This document shows positions 1 through 8,363 of a stretch of 64,000 nucleotides of DNA, piece by piece. The translations under genes were made by a program, and so were the position numbers. The DNA comes from Mycolicibacterium arabiense (GTDB lineage: Bacteria > Actinomycetota > Actinomycetes > Mycobacteriales > Mycobacteriaceae), in NCBI RefSeq assembly GCF_010731815.2, contig NZ_AP022593.1, positions 3,224,001 to 3,288,000 on the forward strand, given 5' to 3'. Positions within the stretch are counted from its first letter, which is position 1. Each line of letters begins with the position of its first letter. The notes below the pieces were generated by a model that did no database searches, was not told where the DNA came from, and saw only the letters and a list, made by a program, of their open reading frames with translations.

Positions 1-56
1 ATGACATAGCTTTCACGCAGACTTACGTTGCGATCCACTGCGCGGAAGGGTGTCGA

Positions 57-1406
57 ATGCCAGTTGGCGAGGCCGGTGACGGTCAGGTGTCGATCGAGGA
101 CAGGATCGAGGAACTGCGCGGCCACGGCGTCGAACTCGTCGTGGGTTCGGTGACCGATCCCGCCGGGGTGACCCGCGGCAAGTACGTCCCGCTGCGTCGG
201 CTCGGCGACTTCCACCGCAGCGGCATGGGCGTCTCGCCGTCCTGGAGCGTCTTCTGCGTCGACACCGGCATCGCGTTCACGCCGACCATCGGCGTCGCCG
301 GTGACCTGCGCATCCGCATCGACCCGGCCGACGTGCGGTTGATCGACGACGGGCTGGCCTGGGCGCCAGGCAATCTCACCGAGCAGCAGGGCACGCCGGC
401 AGCACTGTGCGCGCGGTCCCTGCTCGCGCGCACCGAGGCCGCGGCCGCCGAGCGCGGGCTGACGGTCCGCGTTGGCGGCGAACTCGAGTGCACGATGCTC
501 GCGGCCGACGGCGGACCAGCCACGACCGAGCCGTGGTCGCCGTACGGCATCCGCACGTCGCTGGACCGCTCGGCGTTCCTGGTGGACCTCGCGACCACTG
601 CGGAGCGCGCCGGGCTGAGCATCGAGCAGATCCACACCGAGTACGGCCACGACCAGCTCGAGGTGTCGCTGGCACCCGACACCGCCGTCGCCACCGCCGA
701 CTCGGTGATCCTCACCCGCATCGTGCTCGGGCGCACCGCAGCGCGTCACGGTCTGCGAATATCGTTCTCCCCCGTGCCCTTCGAGGGCGCGGCAGGCAAC
801 GGGGCGCACCTGCACCTGTCCCTGGCCGACGCTGAGGGGCCGCTGTTCTCCGGGGGCGACGGTCCGTACGGCCTGCGTGCGGCAGGCAAGTCGGCGATCG
901 CAGGCGTCATCGATGCCCTGCCGGACCTGATCGGGGTCTATGCCGGTTCGGCGGTCTCGGCGCTGCGCCTCAAGCCGGGCAACTGGGCAGGCGCGACGGC
1001 GTGTTGGGGACTGGAGAACCGCGAGGCAGCGGTGCGCTTCATCGCCGCGACGCCCGGCAGCCCGCACGGTGCGAACGCCGAACTCAAGCTCATCGACCCG
1101 AGCGCCAATCCGTACCTGGCGGCCGCGGCGTTCCTCGGCAGCGCACTGCGCGGCATCGACCGCTCGCTCGAGCTACCCGACGAGGTCGCCGACAATCCCT
1201 CCAACGTCGCGACGGCACCGCCACCGCTGGATACGGAGCAGACCGCCGTCATCGACGCGATCGAGCACTCCGCGACGGCGGCCGAACTGCTCACCCCCGA
1301 GATCGTCGGCGCGCTGGTCGCCGTACGTCGTTACGAGATAGCCACTTTCGGCGACCTGTCGCCTGCCGAGACCACCGCGGCTCTGCGCCTCGCGTGGAGC
1401 TGCTGA
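57..1406 (+). CDS. Glutamine synthetase-like gamma-glutamyl ligase
   Basis: 449 aa, the usual length of a type I glutamine synthetase-like enzyme. The family joins the gamma-carboxyl of glutamate to ammonia or an amine using ATP. Family landmarks are visible: GAHLHLSL near residue 247 (metal and ATP site), then NREAAVRF near 320, and a C-terminal region rich in NPYLA-type motifs. The ATG at 57 follows a GGAAGGG ribosome site. It is the first gene of an operon with an amino acid permease, a class III aminotransferase, a FluG-type amidohydrolase and a PLP decarboxylase-family gene, which points to gamma-glutamylation of an amine or polyamine rather than housekeeping ammonia assimilation. The amine substrate cannot be read from the sequence. 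Confidence 0.85.
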   Translation: MPVGEAGDGQVSIEDRIEELRGHGVELVVGSVTDPAGVTRGKYVPLRRLGDFHRSGMGVSPSWSVFCVDTGIAFTPTIGVAGDLRIRIDPADVRLIDDGLAWAPGNLTEQQGTPAALCARSLLARTEAAAAERGLTVRVGGELECTMLAADGGPATTEPWSPYGIRTSLDRSAFLVDLATTAERAGLSIEQIHTEYGHDQLEVSLAPDTAVATADSVILTRIVLGRTAARHGLRISFSPVPFEGAAGNGAHLHLSLADAEGPLFSGGDGPYGLRAAGKSAIAGVIDALPDLIGVYAGSAVSALRLKPGNWAGATACWGLENREAAVRFIAATPGSPHGANAELKLIDPSANPYLAAAAFLGSALRGIDRSLELPDEVADNPSNVATAPPPLDTEQTAVIDAIEHSATAAELLTPEIVGALVAVRRYEIATFGDLSPAETTAALRLAWSC

Positions 1407-1428
1407 CCCACCTCAGAAGGAGACATCT

Positions 1429-2949
1429 GTGAGTACCAACGTGTCGGCCGACCAACCGCTGGGAGCCGACCAACTCCCCCACCGACGACTGCCGTTCTGG
1501 GTCGCGCTGGCAATGTCGGTCGCCCTGGTGGGCCCGACCCTGGCGATGTCCGGCAACGGGCAGGGCCTGATCGCCACGGTGGGCAAGGCGATTCCGCTGG
1601 TCTTCCTGATCGGCCTGATCGGGGTGTCGCTGGTGGGCTACAGCTTCGTCCGGCTGACCCGTCACCTCAACCACGCCGGGTCGGCCTACGGCCTCGTCGG
1701 CGGGACCATCGGGCCGCGGGCCGGGTTCTTCTCGGGTTTCGCGATGCTCGGCGCCTACGTGGGTTTCTCCATCGGCACCCTGGCCCTGACTGCGGCGTTC
1801 GTGAATGCGTTCGTCGCCGCGTTGCAGCCGGGCAACGAAGACCCCTACCAGCTGCCGTGGCTGGCCGTCGTGGCGGTGGGGGCGGTCATCTCGTTCCTGC
1901 TGTCCGGCCGTGACGTCCGGCTGTTGGGCAAGATCCTGCTCGTCATCGAGGGCATCGGCATCGTGGCGATGTTGGTCCTCGTCGTCGTGATCTTCGCCAA
2001 GGGTGGGGCGCCGACGACCGGCATCGACTTCAGCGTCTTCACGTTCGACGGAGTTCCCGCCTCCGCGGTGATCAGCGGCGTCGTGGCGGCGTTCCTCTCC
2101 TGGGCCGGCTTCGAGGCGTGCGCCTCGATGGGCGAGGAGACCGACGACCCGGGCCGCAACATCCCCCGCGCGCTCGCGGGAACGCTGATCCTGACCGGCG
2201 TGCTGTTCGTCGTGGTGATGTTCGCTCAGGTCGTCGGCTTCGGAACAGATGCGGCGGGCCTCGAGGCGTTCGGGGGATCGGGAAACACGTTGGGCGACTT
2301 GGGCGGTAGCTATGTGGGCCAGTGGTTCAGCCTGCTGATCATCTTCACCGCGATCGTGTCGGCGTTCGGCTGCCACCTGGCCACGTCGGCGACGTCGGGA
2401 CGGATGCTCTACGCGTTCGGCCGCGACGGGTTCGGCCCGAAGGCGCTGGCTCAGATCCACGAGGGCACCGGCGGTCCCCGTACGGCCACGTGGCTGGTGG
2501 TCGCCGTCGCGCTGGTGGTCGATCTCGTCTGCGGCGCACTGAAGTGGCCCGACATGGGCACCGGCAACCCCGCGATCGACACGTACTTCCTGTTCGCCGT
2601 CGCAGGCTCGGTGTGCCTGATGGTCTGCTACCTGCTGGTGGAACTCGCCGCCGCCTGGTTCACCAGCGCCCCTAAGTTCGCCCGGATTCACGGCGGCAAG
2701 GGCAAGGTGCTCGGACTCGCCTTGCCGATCCTGGGCGCCGTCGTGATCGCGGTGGTGCTCTGGTTCAACGTCAAGGGCGCCGAAACGTGGTCGGCTGCAC
2801 CCCTGCTCGGCATCTACTGGTGCCTGATCGGACTGGTGATCGCGATCGCCGCGTCACGCATCGCCAAGCGCGTCGGCGAGTCGTTGAGCCGCGAACTGGA
2901 CCTGACGGCCGCTGCCGCCGCCGACGACGGACCCGCGGCACGTAGGTGA
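1429..2949 (+). CDS. APC-family amino acid/amine permease
   Basis: 506 aa integral membrane protein with about twelve hydrophobic segments and the N-terminal pattern of the amino acid-polyamine-organocation superfamily (GNGQGL in the first helix, then HLNHAGSAYG near residue 80). The GTG start at 1429 has an AGAAGGAG ribosome site 6-7 nt upstream. It lies 22 nt behind the ligase and its stop overlaps the GTG start of the aminotransferase (GTGA), so it is translated as part of the operon. It probably imports the amine or amino acid that the cluster degrades. Substrate unknown. Confidence 0.85.
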   Translation: MSTNVSADQPLGADQLPHRRLPFWVALAMSVALVGPTLAMSGNGQGLIATVGKAIPLVFLIGLIGVSLVGYSFVRLTRHLNHAGSAYGLVGGTIGPRAGFFSGFAMLGAYVGFSIGTLALTAAFVNAFVAALQPGNEDPYQLPWLAVVAVGAVISFLLSGRDVRLLGKILLVIEGIGIVAMLVLVVVIFAKGGAPTTGIDFSVFTFDGVPASAVISGVVAAFLSWAGFEACASMGEETDDPGRNIPRALAGTLILTGVLFVVVMFAQVVGFGTDAAGLEAFGGSGNTLGDLGGSYVGQWFSLLIIFTAIVSAFGCHLATSATSGRMLYAFGRDGFGPKALAQIHEGTGGPRTATWLVVAVALVVDLVCGALKWPDMGTGNPAIDTYFLFAVAGSVCLMVCYLLVELAAAWFTSAPKFARIHGGKGKVLGLALPILGAVVIAVVLWFNVKGAETWSAAPLLGIYWCLIGLVIAIAASRIAKRVGESLSRELDLTAAAAADDGPAARR

Positions 2950-4283
2950 GCACGCTCTACGCCCGCGATGCGGCGGCCGTCGCGGGCATCGAGAAGCTCC
3001 GCTTCTTCCCGCTCGAAGTCGTCTCGGGGCACGGGTCGACGCTCGTCACCCCGGACGGGCGTGAGCTGCTGGATCTGTCTGCGACGTGGACCGCGTCCGG
3101 CTTGGGCCACGCTCATCCGGCCATCGTCGAGGCCGTGAGCAGGGCGGTACGCACCGCCCCGGGTTCGGGCGGGCTGTCCGCCGTCCACCCCGACTCGGTG
3201 GGGCTGGCCGAGGATCTGCTGGCGCTGGTGCCGGGCACCGGCGAGCGGCGGGTGTACCTGGGGCATGCGGGATCGGATGCGAACGACGTTGCGCTGCGGG
3301 CGTGTCGGCACGCGACCGGGCGGCGCACGGTCCTGGCGTTCGAGCACAGCTACCACGGTGGCGTCGGCGTCGCGATGGGCGTCTCCGGCGTGCACGTCGA
3401 CGCCGGCGTGCCTGCCGACCCGGACGCGGTGTTCATTCCGTATCCCAACCCGTTTCGGCCTTCTCGGGGCGAGCGAAGCGACGGGGAGGGTCGCGGAGGG
3501 AACGTCGAGGAGGACGCGAGCGCCTGCCTCGGCCTGGCCGAGCAGGCGCTGCTCACCGGATCGATCGCCTGCCTGATCGTGGAGCCGATCCTGTCCGACG
3601 GCGGCCTGGTCGTCCCGCCCGACGGGTTCCTGGCGCGCCTGCACGACCTGTGCCGCGCGCACGGCGTCCCGATGATCTGCGACGAGGTCAAGATGGGCCT
3701 CGGTCGGCCCGGCACGCTGCACGCGTTCGAGCACGACGGCGTCGTTCCAGAGATAGTCACGTTCGGCAAGGTGCTCGGCGGTGGCTTGCCTCTGTCGGCG
3801 GCGGTCGGCCCGGCGGAGATTCTCGACCACCCTCCGGCCGCGGCGCTGCTGACCACCGCGGGCAACCCCGTCTGCGCGGCGGCCGGGCGTGCGGTGCTGG
3901 CGACCATCGTCGGAGATCAGCTGGCCGACCGCGCGGCGGAAGTCGGTGCGCTGCTGTCGAATGCGCTGCGCGACCTGGCCGGCTCCCCCGGTGCCGACCG
4001 CATCGGCGACGTCCGCGGGCGCGGCCTGGCGATCGGTGTAGAACTCGTCGATCCCGCGACCGGGGACCGGGATCCGCGACTGGCCGCGCAGGTGGTCTAC
4101 CGTGCGTGGGAGTTGGGTGCCGTCGTGTACTACGTCGGCGGCAACGTCTTGGAGATCACGCCACCGCTGGTGCTGACCGAGGCCGAGGCGGTCCGCGGCG
4201 CGGAGATCCTCGGCGCCGCGATCGCCGATGCCGCGGCGGGACGAGTCGACGCCGAGGAGGTCGCGAAGTATGCCGGCTGGTGA
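2946..4283 (+). CDS. Class III PLP aminotransferase
   Basis: 445 aa, typical length for class III (omega) aminotransferases, which move an amino group from a diamine or omega-amino acid to a keto acid. Seen: the YHGG region near residue 138, CDEVKMGLGR near 245 (Asp for the PLP ring nitrogen) and FGKVLGGG near 274 with the Schiff-base lysine. The GTG start overlaps the permease stop. Residues of about 172-190 form an Arg/Gly/Ser-rich insertion that looks foreign to the fold and carries a short dispersed repeat (see the repeat at 3471). It probably deaminates the amine or its gamma-glutamyl derivative. Confidence 0.88.
   Translation: MSTLYARDAAAVAGIEKLRFFPLEVVSGHGSTLVTPDGRELLDLSATWTASGLGHAHPAIVEAVSRAVRTAPGSGGLSAVHPDSVGLAEDLLALVPGTGERRVYLGHAGSDANDVALRACRHATGRRTVLAFEHSYHGGVGVAMGVSGVHVDAGVPADPDAVFIPYPNPFRPSRGERSDGEGRGGNVEEDASACLGLAEQALLTGSIACLIVEPILSDGGLVVPPDGFLARLHDLCRAHGVPMICDEVKMGLGRPGTLHAFEHDGVVPEIVTFGKVLGGGLPLSAAVGPAEILDHPPAAALLTTAGNPVCAAAGRAVLATIVGDQLADRAAEVGALLSNALRDLAGSPGADRIGDVRGRGLAIGVELVDPATGDRDPRLAAQVVYRAWELGAVVYYVGGNVLEITPPLVLTEAEAVRGAEILGAAIADAAAGRVDAEEVAKYAGW
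3471..3482 (+). repeat. Short dispersed repeat GAGCGAAGCGAC, copy 1
   Basis: Twelve-base word inside the aminotransferase gene, in a G-rich insertion that encodes a charged loop. An identical copy is at 27263-27274 inside the glycosyltransferase gene. Two copies in 64 kb of GC-rich DNA could be chance, but both sit at non-conserved, charged or Pro/Ser-rich points of their proteins. Confidence 0.45.
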
Positions 4284-5439
4284 GTTGCAGGACGTGTTCG
4301 GCGGGGTGGACGTCCCCGACGAACTCGCCGACCATCTGCGTCGCGTCACGCTGATCGACCACCACGTGCACGGCGCGTACGACCAGCCGGTCGACCGGGC
4401 CGGGTTCGAGGCAGCGATCAACGAGGGCTCGACCGATCCGGTGCCCGCCTTCATGACCCAATTCGACTCCCCGCTGGGCCTTTCCATCCGCCGGTGGTGT
4501 GCGCCGCTCCTTGGCCTCGACGCGTTGGCCGGCGCCGACGACTACTGGGCGCGCCGCAGCGAGTTCGCGCCCGACGAGTTGGCCAGGGCGATGCTGCCCG
4601 CCGCGGGCGTGTCCCGCTGGATCGTCGACACCGGCTTCAAGGGCGACCTCATCACCACCCCGGAGCGGTTGACCGACCTCAGCGGCGTGCCGTCGTCGGA
4701 GATCCTGCGGCTGGAACGGCTCGCCGAGGACCTGCTGGAGGGCGGCACGTCGGCCGAGGACTTCCCGGCGGCGTTCCGGGCGGCGCTGCAGGCCGCCGCC
4801 GACTCGCCAGATGTCGTCGGCACCAAGACCATTGCCGCCTACCGCGTCGGCTTCGACGTGGAGTGGTCGCGACCCGACGACGCCGACGTCGTCGCGCGGG
4901 CACGGGACCTGGCCGCCCAGCCGAGGCCGCTGCGGCTCGACGACCCACTGCTGATCGCGTTCGGCGTGCACGAGGCCGCAGCGCACGGGTTGCCGATCCA
5001 GGTGCACGTCGGGTTCGGCGACCGAGATCTCGACCTGCATCGCACCGACCCGATGTTGCTGCTACCACTGCTGCGCACGATGCTCCCGGTCCCGGTACTG
5101 CTGCTGCACTGCTACCCGTTTCAGCGTCAGGCGGGTTACCTCGCGCAGGCCTTCGACCACGTCAACTTCGACGTGGGCCTGGCCATCAACTACCTCGGCG
5201 TGCGGTCCACGGGGTTGGTCGCCGAAGCACTCGAGACCGCGCCGTTCGCCAAGCAGCTCTACTCGTCGGACGCCTTCGGGCCGCCCGAATTGCACGTGCT
5301 GGGGTCCGTGCTCTGGCGGCGCTCCATGGGACTGATCCTCGGTGAGTGGGTGCGTGCAGGTGACTGTACCGAGGCCGACGCCATCCGGATCGTCGACATG
5401 ATCGGCGTGCACAACGCCGAGCGGGTGTACGGGCTCTGA
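4270..5439 (+). CDS. FluG-type amidohydrolase
   Basis: 389 aa from the ATG at 4270, which overlaps the aminotransferase by 14 nt; an upstream ATG at 4228 is possible but lies deeper in that gene. Metal-dependent amidohydrolase fold: HHVH at residues 31-34, HVGFGD near 247, HCYP near 279 and SSDAFG near 331. The C-terminal part resembles the amidohydrolase half of fungal FluG proteins, in which this domain is fused to a glutamine synthetase-like domain. Here both halves are separate genes of one operon. A role in hydrolysing a gamma-glutamyl amide or related amide is an inference. Confidence 0.8.
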   Translation: MPAGELQDVFGGVDVPDELADHLRRVTLIDHHVHGAYDQPVDRAGFEAAINEGSTDPVPAFMTQFDSPLGLSIRRWCAPLLGLDALAGADDYWARRSEFAPDELARAMLPAAGVSRWIVDTGFKGDLITTPERLTDLSGVPSSEILRLERLAEDLLEGGTSAEDFPAAFRAALQAAADSPDVVGTKTIAAYRVGFDVEWSRPDDADVVARARDLAAQPRPLRLDDPLLIAFGVHEAAAHGLPIQVHVGFGDRDLDLHRTDPMLLLPLLRTMLPVPVLLLHCYPFQRQAGYLAQAFDHVNFDVGLAINYLGVRSTGLVAEALETAPFAKQLYSSDAFGPPELHVLGSVLWRRSMGLILGEWVRAGDCTEADAIRIVDMIGVHNAERVYGL

Positions 5440-5443
5440 GGAG

Positions 5444-6901
5444 ATGCACCCCGAGAGGCACGACGCCGCACCGCTGTTCGACTCGCTGCGGCGCTTCGTC
5501 GAACGGGAGCAGGCGCCGTTCTACAGTCCTGGACACAAGGGCGGCAGGACCCTGGACCCGTGGTTCCGCGACAACATCGCGGCGATCGACCTCAACAACC
5601 TGCCCGACACCGACACCCTGCACTGTCCCGAGGGCCCCATCCTCGACGCGGAAAGGTTGATCGCCGACGCCTGGGGCGTGGGGCAGAGCTTCATCCTGGT
5701 GCAGGGGTCGACGACGGGCAATGTGGCCGCTGCCCTTTCGGCGCTGCGACCCGACGAGCCGGTGCTGGTGGCCCGCAACGCCCACAAGTCGGTGCTCGCC
5801 GGGCTGGTGCAGGTCGGCGCCCGCCCGGTCTGGCTGGAACCCCGGTGGGACGAACGGTTCGGCGTCGCGCACGGTCTGGACACGGCGGTGGTGGAACGCG
5901 CCTTGGCCGACAGTGGCGCTGCCGCCCTGTGGGTGCTGCACCCCACGTACTACGGCACCACCGGTGACATCGCCGCACTGGCAGATGCCTGCCGCAGACA
6001 CGACGCCCGATTGCTCGTCGACGGCGCCCACTCACCGCACTTCGCGTTCCACCCCGACCTACCGACGCCCGGCGAACGAGCCGGTGCCGCAGCGACGGTG
6101 CAGTCCGTGCACAAGATCCTGTCGGGCTTGAGCCAGGCCGCGGTGCTGCACGTCGACCCTGAACAACTCGACACCGCAACGGTGCGGCGGGCGCTGCAGC
6201 TCATCCAGACCACCAGCCCGCACTTCGCGATCATGGCGTCGATCGACCTCGCGCGCCGGGAGATGATGCGCGACGGGCACGCCCTGCTCGAGCGGGCGCT
6301 CGACCGGGCCCGGCGCACCGCTGAGGAGATCGCCGCCACACCGGGTCTGACCGTGCTGCGCCGGGAGCACCTGACGGGGCCCGGCACCGGTCTGCATCAG
6401 CTCGACGAGACGAAGCTGCTGATCGGCACGGCGGGTTTGGCGGCCGACGCCCGCGACGTGCTGGCCCGGCTCAACCGGGAGTACGGCGTGCAGCCGGAGT
6501 TGAGCGGTGCGGGACATCTGCTGTGCATCACGACGATCGGCAACACCGATGCCGACATGGACCGGCTGGTGTCGGGGCTCGCGAGCATCGCGGCCGAGGT
6601 CGGCACGCGACCCGAGGGCGCGGACGCCGACCTGCTCGCCGACCTGCTGTCGGTGCGGCCCGCCGTGGCGCTGACACCGCGTGAGGCGTTCTTCGCCGCC
6701 GACGCGACGGTGCCGCTGGCGCAGGCGCACGGGCGGGTCGCCGCCGAGGCCATCACGCCCTATCCGCCAGGCATTCCGCTGGTGATGCCTGGCGAGCGCC
6801 TCGACGCCGACGTCATCGACCTGCTGGAGGCGCTGCGCACGGCAGGCAACCCGATCAGCGCCTCGGACCCCTCACTGGGCGTCGTGAAGGTGGTCCGCTA
6901 G
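5444..6901 (+). CDS. Orn/Lys/Arg decarboxylase-family PLP enzyme
   Basis: 485 aa, the short form of the Orn/Lys/Arg decarboxylase family without the N-terminal wing domain. Seen: YSPGHKGG at 27-34, VDGAHSPHF near 193 and SVHKILSGLSQ near 222 with the PLP lysine. A GAGGAG ribosome site overlaps the stop of the amidohydrolase, 4 nt upstream. Family members decarboxylate basic amino acids to diamines. The presence of a decarboxylase in an otherwise catabolic set suggests processing of arginine, ornithine or lysine, or a relaxed-specificity lyase. Its stop abuts that of convergent lpqI with no gap. Confidence 0.82.
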   Translation: MHPERHDAAPLFDSLRRFVEREQAPFYSPGHKGGRTLDPWFRDNIAAIDLNNLPDTDTLHCPEGPILDAERLIADAWGVGQSFILVQGSTTGNVAAALSALRPDEPVLVARNAHKSVLAGLVQVGARPVWLEPRWDERFGVAHGLDTAVVERALADSGAAALWVLHPTYYGTTGDIAALADACRRHDARLLVDGAHSPHFAFHPDLPTPGERAGAAATVQSVHKILSGLSQAAVLHVDPEQLDTATVRRALQLIQTTSPHFAIMASIDLARREMMRDGHALLERALDRARRTAEEIAATPGLTVLRREHLTGPGTGLHQLDETKLLIGTAGLAADARDVLARLNREYGVQPELSGAGHLLCITTIGNTDADMDRLVSGLASIAAEVGTRPEGADADLLADLLSVRPAVALTPREAFFAADATVPLAQAHGRVAAEAITPYPPGIPLVMPGERLDADVIDLLEALRTAGNPISASDPSLGVVKVVR

Positions 6902-8113
6902 TCAGCAGCGCGGGGACGGCCCCTTGGTGCCGGAGATTCGCAGCACCGAGCCGTCGACGCGGCTCATGTCGAGTTCACCGGCGTTGACCGCGCTCTCGAG
7001 CCGGTCGAGCACGGCGGGCACCTCACCGGTGGTGATCCACAGTGCGACGTCCGCGCCGGCCTGCAGCGAGCGCAGCACGGCCTCGGCCACGCCGTAGCGC
7101 TGGTTGATGGCACCCATGCTCGACAGGTCGTCGGTGTAGACGATGCCGTTGAACGGCGGACCGCCGTACCCGCCCGAGCGCAGCAGGGCGTACGCCGCGG
7201 GGCTCAGGCTCGCGGGCAGGTCGCCCGTCAGCCCGGGCACCTGCATGTGGCCGACCATGACGGCCACCGGCGCTTGGGTGGTCAACGACCGGTACGGAAT
7301 CAGATCGCTGGTCTGCAGGTCGCCGATCGGCGGCGTGACGACGCCGCCGACGTGCGAGTCACCGGAGGCGCTGCCGTGGCCAGGGAAGTGCTTGAGCACG
7401 GGCAGCACGCCCGCGTCGCGCAGGCCCTGGGCGTAGGCGCCGGCGTACTGGGCCACCTGGGCCGGGTCGGAGCCGAACGAGCGGTCGCCGATGACCTCGT
7501 CGTCCGACTCGGTCGTGACGTCGACGACCGGGGCGAAGTCGACCGTGATGCCGAGCCCGCGCATCGCCTGCCCGCGCGCGAACGCGATGTCGCGCACCTG
7601 GGCCGGGGTGTTGTTCTGCGCGAGCACCCGCGGCGATGGCTGAACGCCGATGATCGACTTCAGCCGGGACACTCGGCCGCCCTCCTCGTCGACGCTGACC
7701 GCAGGCGGAAGCGGAGCGGAGGTGCCGGCCAGTGCGGGGATCGTGCCGTCGTTGAGCATCGACAGGTCGGTCCAGCTACCGATCATGATGCCGCCGACGT
7801 GGTGCTGGTCGACGACTGCGGTGGCGTCTGCCGCCCCGGTCACCCCGACCATCAGCAACTGCGCGAGCTTGTCGCGGGTCGACATCGAGGCCAGCAGCGC
7901 GTCGCCCTGACCGCAGGCAGGCGCACCCGGCGTGGGGGGCAGCGTGGTGGAGGTCGACACGGGCGTCGGCGTCACGGCGGACGCGGGAGCCTCGGCCCCG
8001 GTGGTCTCCGGAGTCGCCGATCCCGGCGTGCACGCCAAGGTCAGGGCCGATGCGGCCAGCACGGCGCAGAGGGCACGGGATCGTCCGGTCGACGTTCGGA
8101 GGGTTGCAGCCAT
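6902..8113 (-). CDS. lpqI: LpqI: lipoprotein beta-N-acetylglucosaminidase (GH3)
   Basis: 403 aa from the ATG at 8113. A signal peptide ends in the lipobox LTLAC with the acylated cysteine at residue 28, followed by a Thr/Pro-rich linker and a GH3 N-terminal domain: KHFPGHG near 242 and YTDDLSSMG near 324 with the predicted catalytic Asp. The family releases N-acetylglucosamine from muropeptides outside the membrane during wall recycling. An ATG at 8119 is also in frame, but a TAGCCT -10 box at 8122-8127 lies 8 nt before the ATG at 8113, which favours a leaderless start there. It is divergent from the DUF2613 gene and aftD, as I recall for mycobacteria. Confidence 0.93.
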   Translation of the reverse strand: MAATLRTSTGRSRALCAVLAASALTLACTPGSATPETTGAEAPASAVTPTPVSTSTTLPPTPGAPACGQGDALLASMSTRDKLAQLLMVGVTGAADATAVVDQHHVGGIMIGSWTDLSMLNDGTIPALAGTSAPLPPAVSVDEEGGRVSRLKSIIGVQPSPRVLAQNNTPAQVRDIAFARGQAMRGLGITVDFAPVVDVTTESDDEVIGDRSFGSDPAQVAQYAGAYAQGLRDAGVLPVLKHFPGHGSASGDSHVGGVVTPPIGDLQTSDLIPYRSLTTQAPVAVMVGHMQVPGLTGDLPASLSPAAYALLRSGGYGGPPFNGIVYTDDLSSMGAINQRYGVAEAVLRSLQAGADVALWITTGEVPAVLDRLESAVNAGELDMSRVDGSVLRISGTKGPSPRC

Positions 8114-8121
8114 GGTCATCG

Positions 8122-8127
8122 AGGCTA
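8122..8127 (-). promoter_or_regulatory. -10 box for leaderless lpqI
   Basis: On the minus strand the sequence reads TAGCCT, 8 nt before the ATG at 8113, matching the mycobacterial TANNNT box with transcription starting at or near the start codon. No Shine-Dalgarno site is seen. Confidence 0.5.
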
Positions 8128-8140
8128 ACGGGCGCCGTGC

Positions 8141-8146
8141 TAGTTT
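8141..8146 (+). promoter_or_regulatory. -10 box for leaderless DUF2613 gene
   Basis: TAGTTT lies 6 nt before the GTG at 8153 with no ribosome site between, the pattern of a leaderless mycobacterial transcript. Confidence 0.5.
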
Positions 8147-8152
8147 GGCCCA

Positions 8153-8326
8153 GTGGATCGGTTCGTCTTGCCTGCGGCAGCCAGCATCGTCGTTGGTCTG
8201 CTCCTCGGCGCGGCCGCAATCTTCGGCGTGACGCTGATGGTCCAGGAGGACAGCAAGCCCCCCGTTCAGGCGGGCGATCCGGCGTCGTCGGTGCTCAACA
8301 GGGTCGAGTACGGCGACCGTACGTAG
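8153..8326 (+). CDS. DUF2613 small membrane protein
   Basis: 57 aa: MDRFVLPAAA then one hydrophobic helix (residues about 6-30) and a short hydrophilic tail containing DPASSVLNRVEYGDR. It matches the small DUF2613 protein found between lpqI and aftD in mycobacteria, with the same length as I recall for M. tuberculosis Rv0236A. The start is GTG behind a leaderless-type -10 box. It ends about 15 nt before the likely N-terminal codons of aftD, so the two are probably co-transcribed. Function unknown; a role with AftD in envelope assembly is suggested only by conserved position. Confidence 0.85.
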   Translation: MDRFVLPAAASIVVGLLLGAAAIFGVTLMVQEDSKPPVQAGDPASSVLNRVEYGDRT

Positions 8327-8363
8327 CGCAGCACACGGGGATGCCCCCATTTCTCGGCGCTGG

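Noticed and set aside
1..56. Possible gene end or promoter before the first ligase
   Set aside because: Only 56 bases are visible; apart from the ribosome site GGAAGGG nothing could be supported.
1291..4487. Long minus-strand open frames (466 and 557 codons) over the permease and aminotransferase
   Set aside because: Arg/His/Gln-rich compositional shadows of GC-rich genes; no family motifs, while the plus-strand frames carry clear domains.
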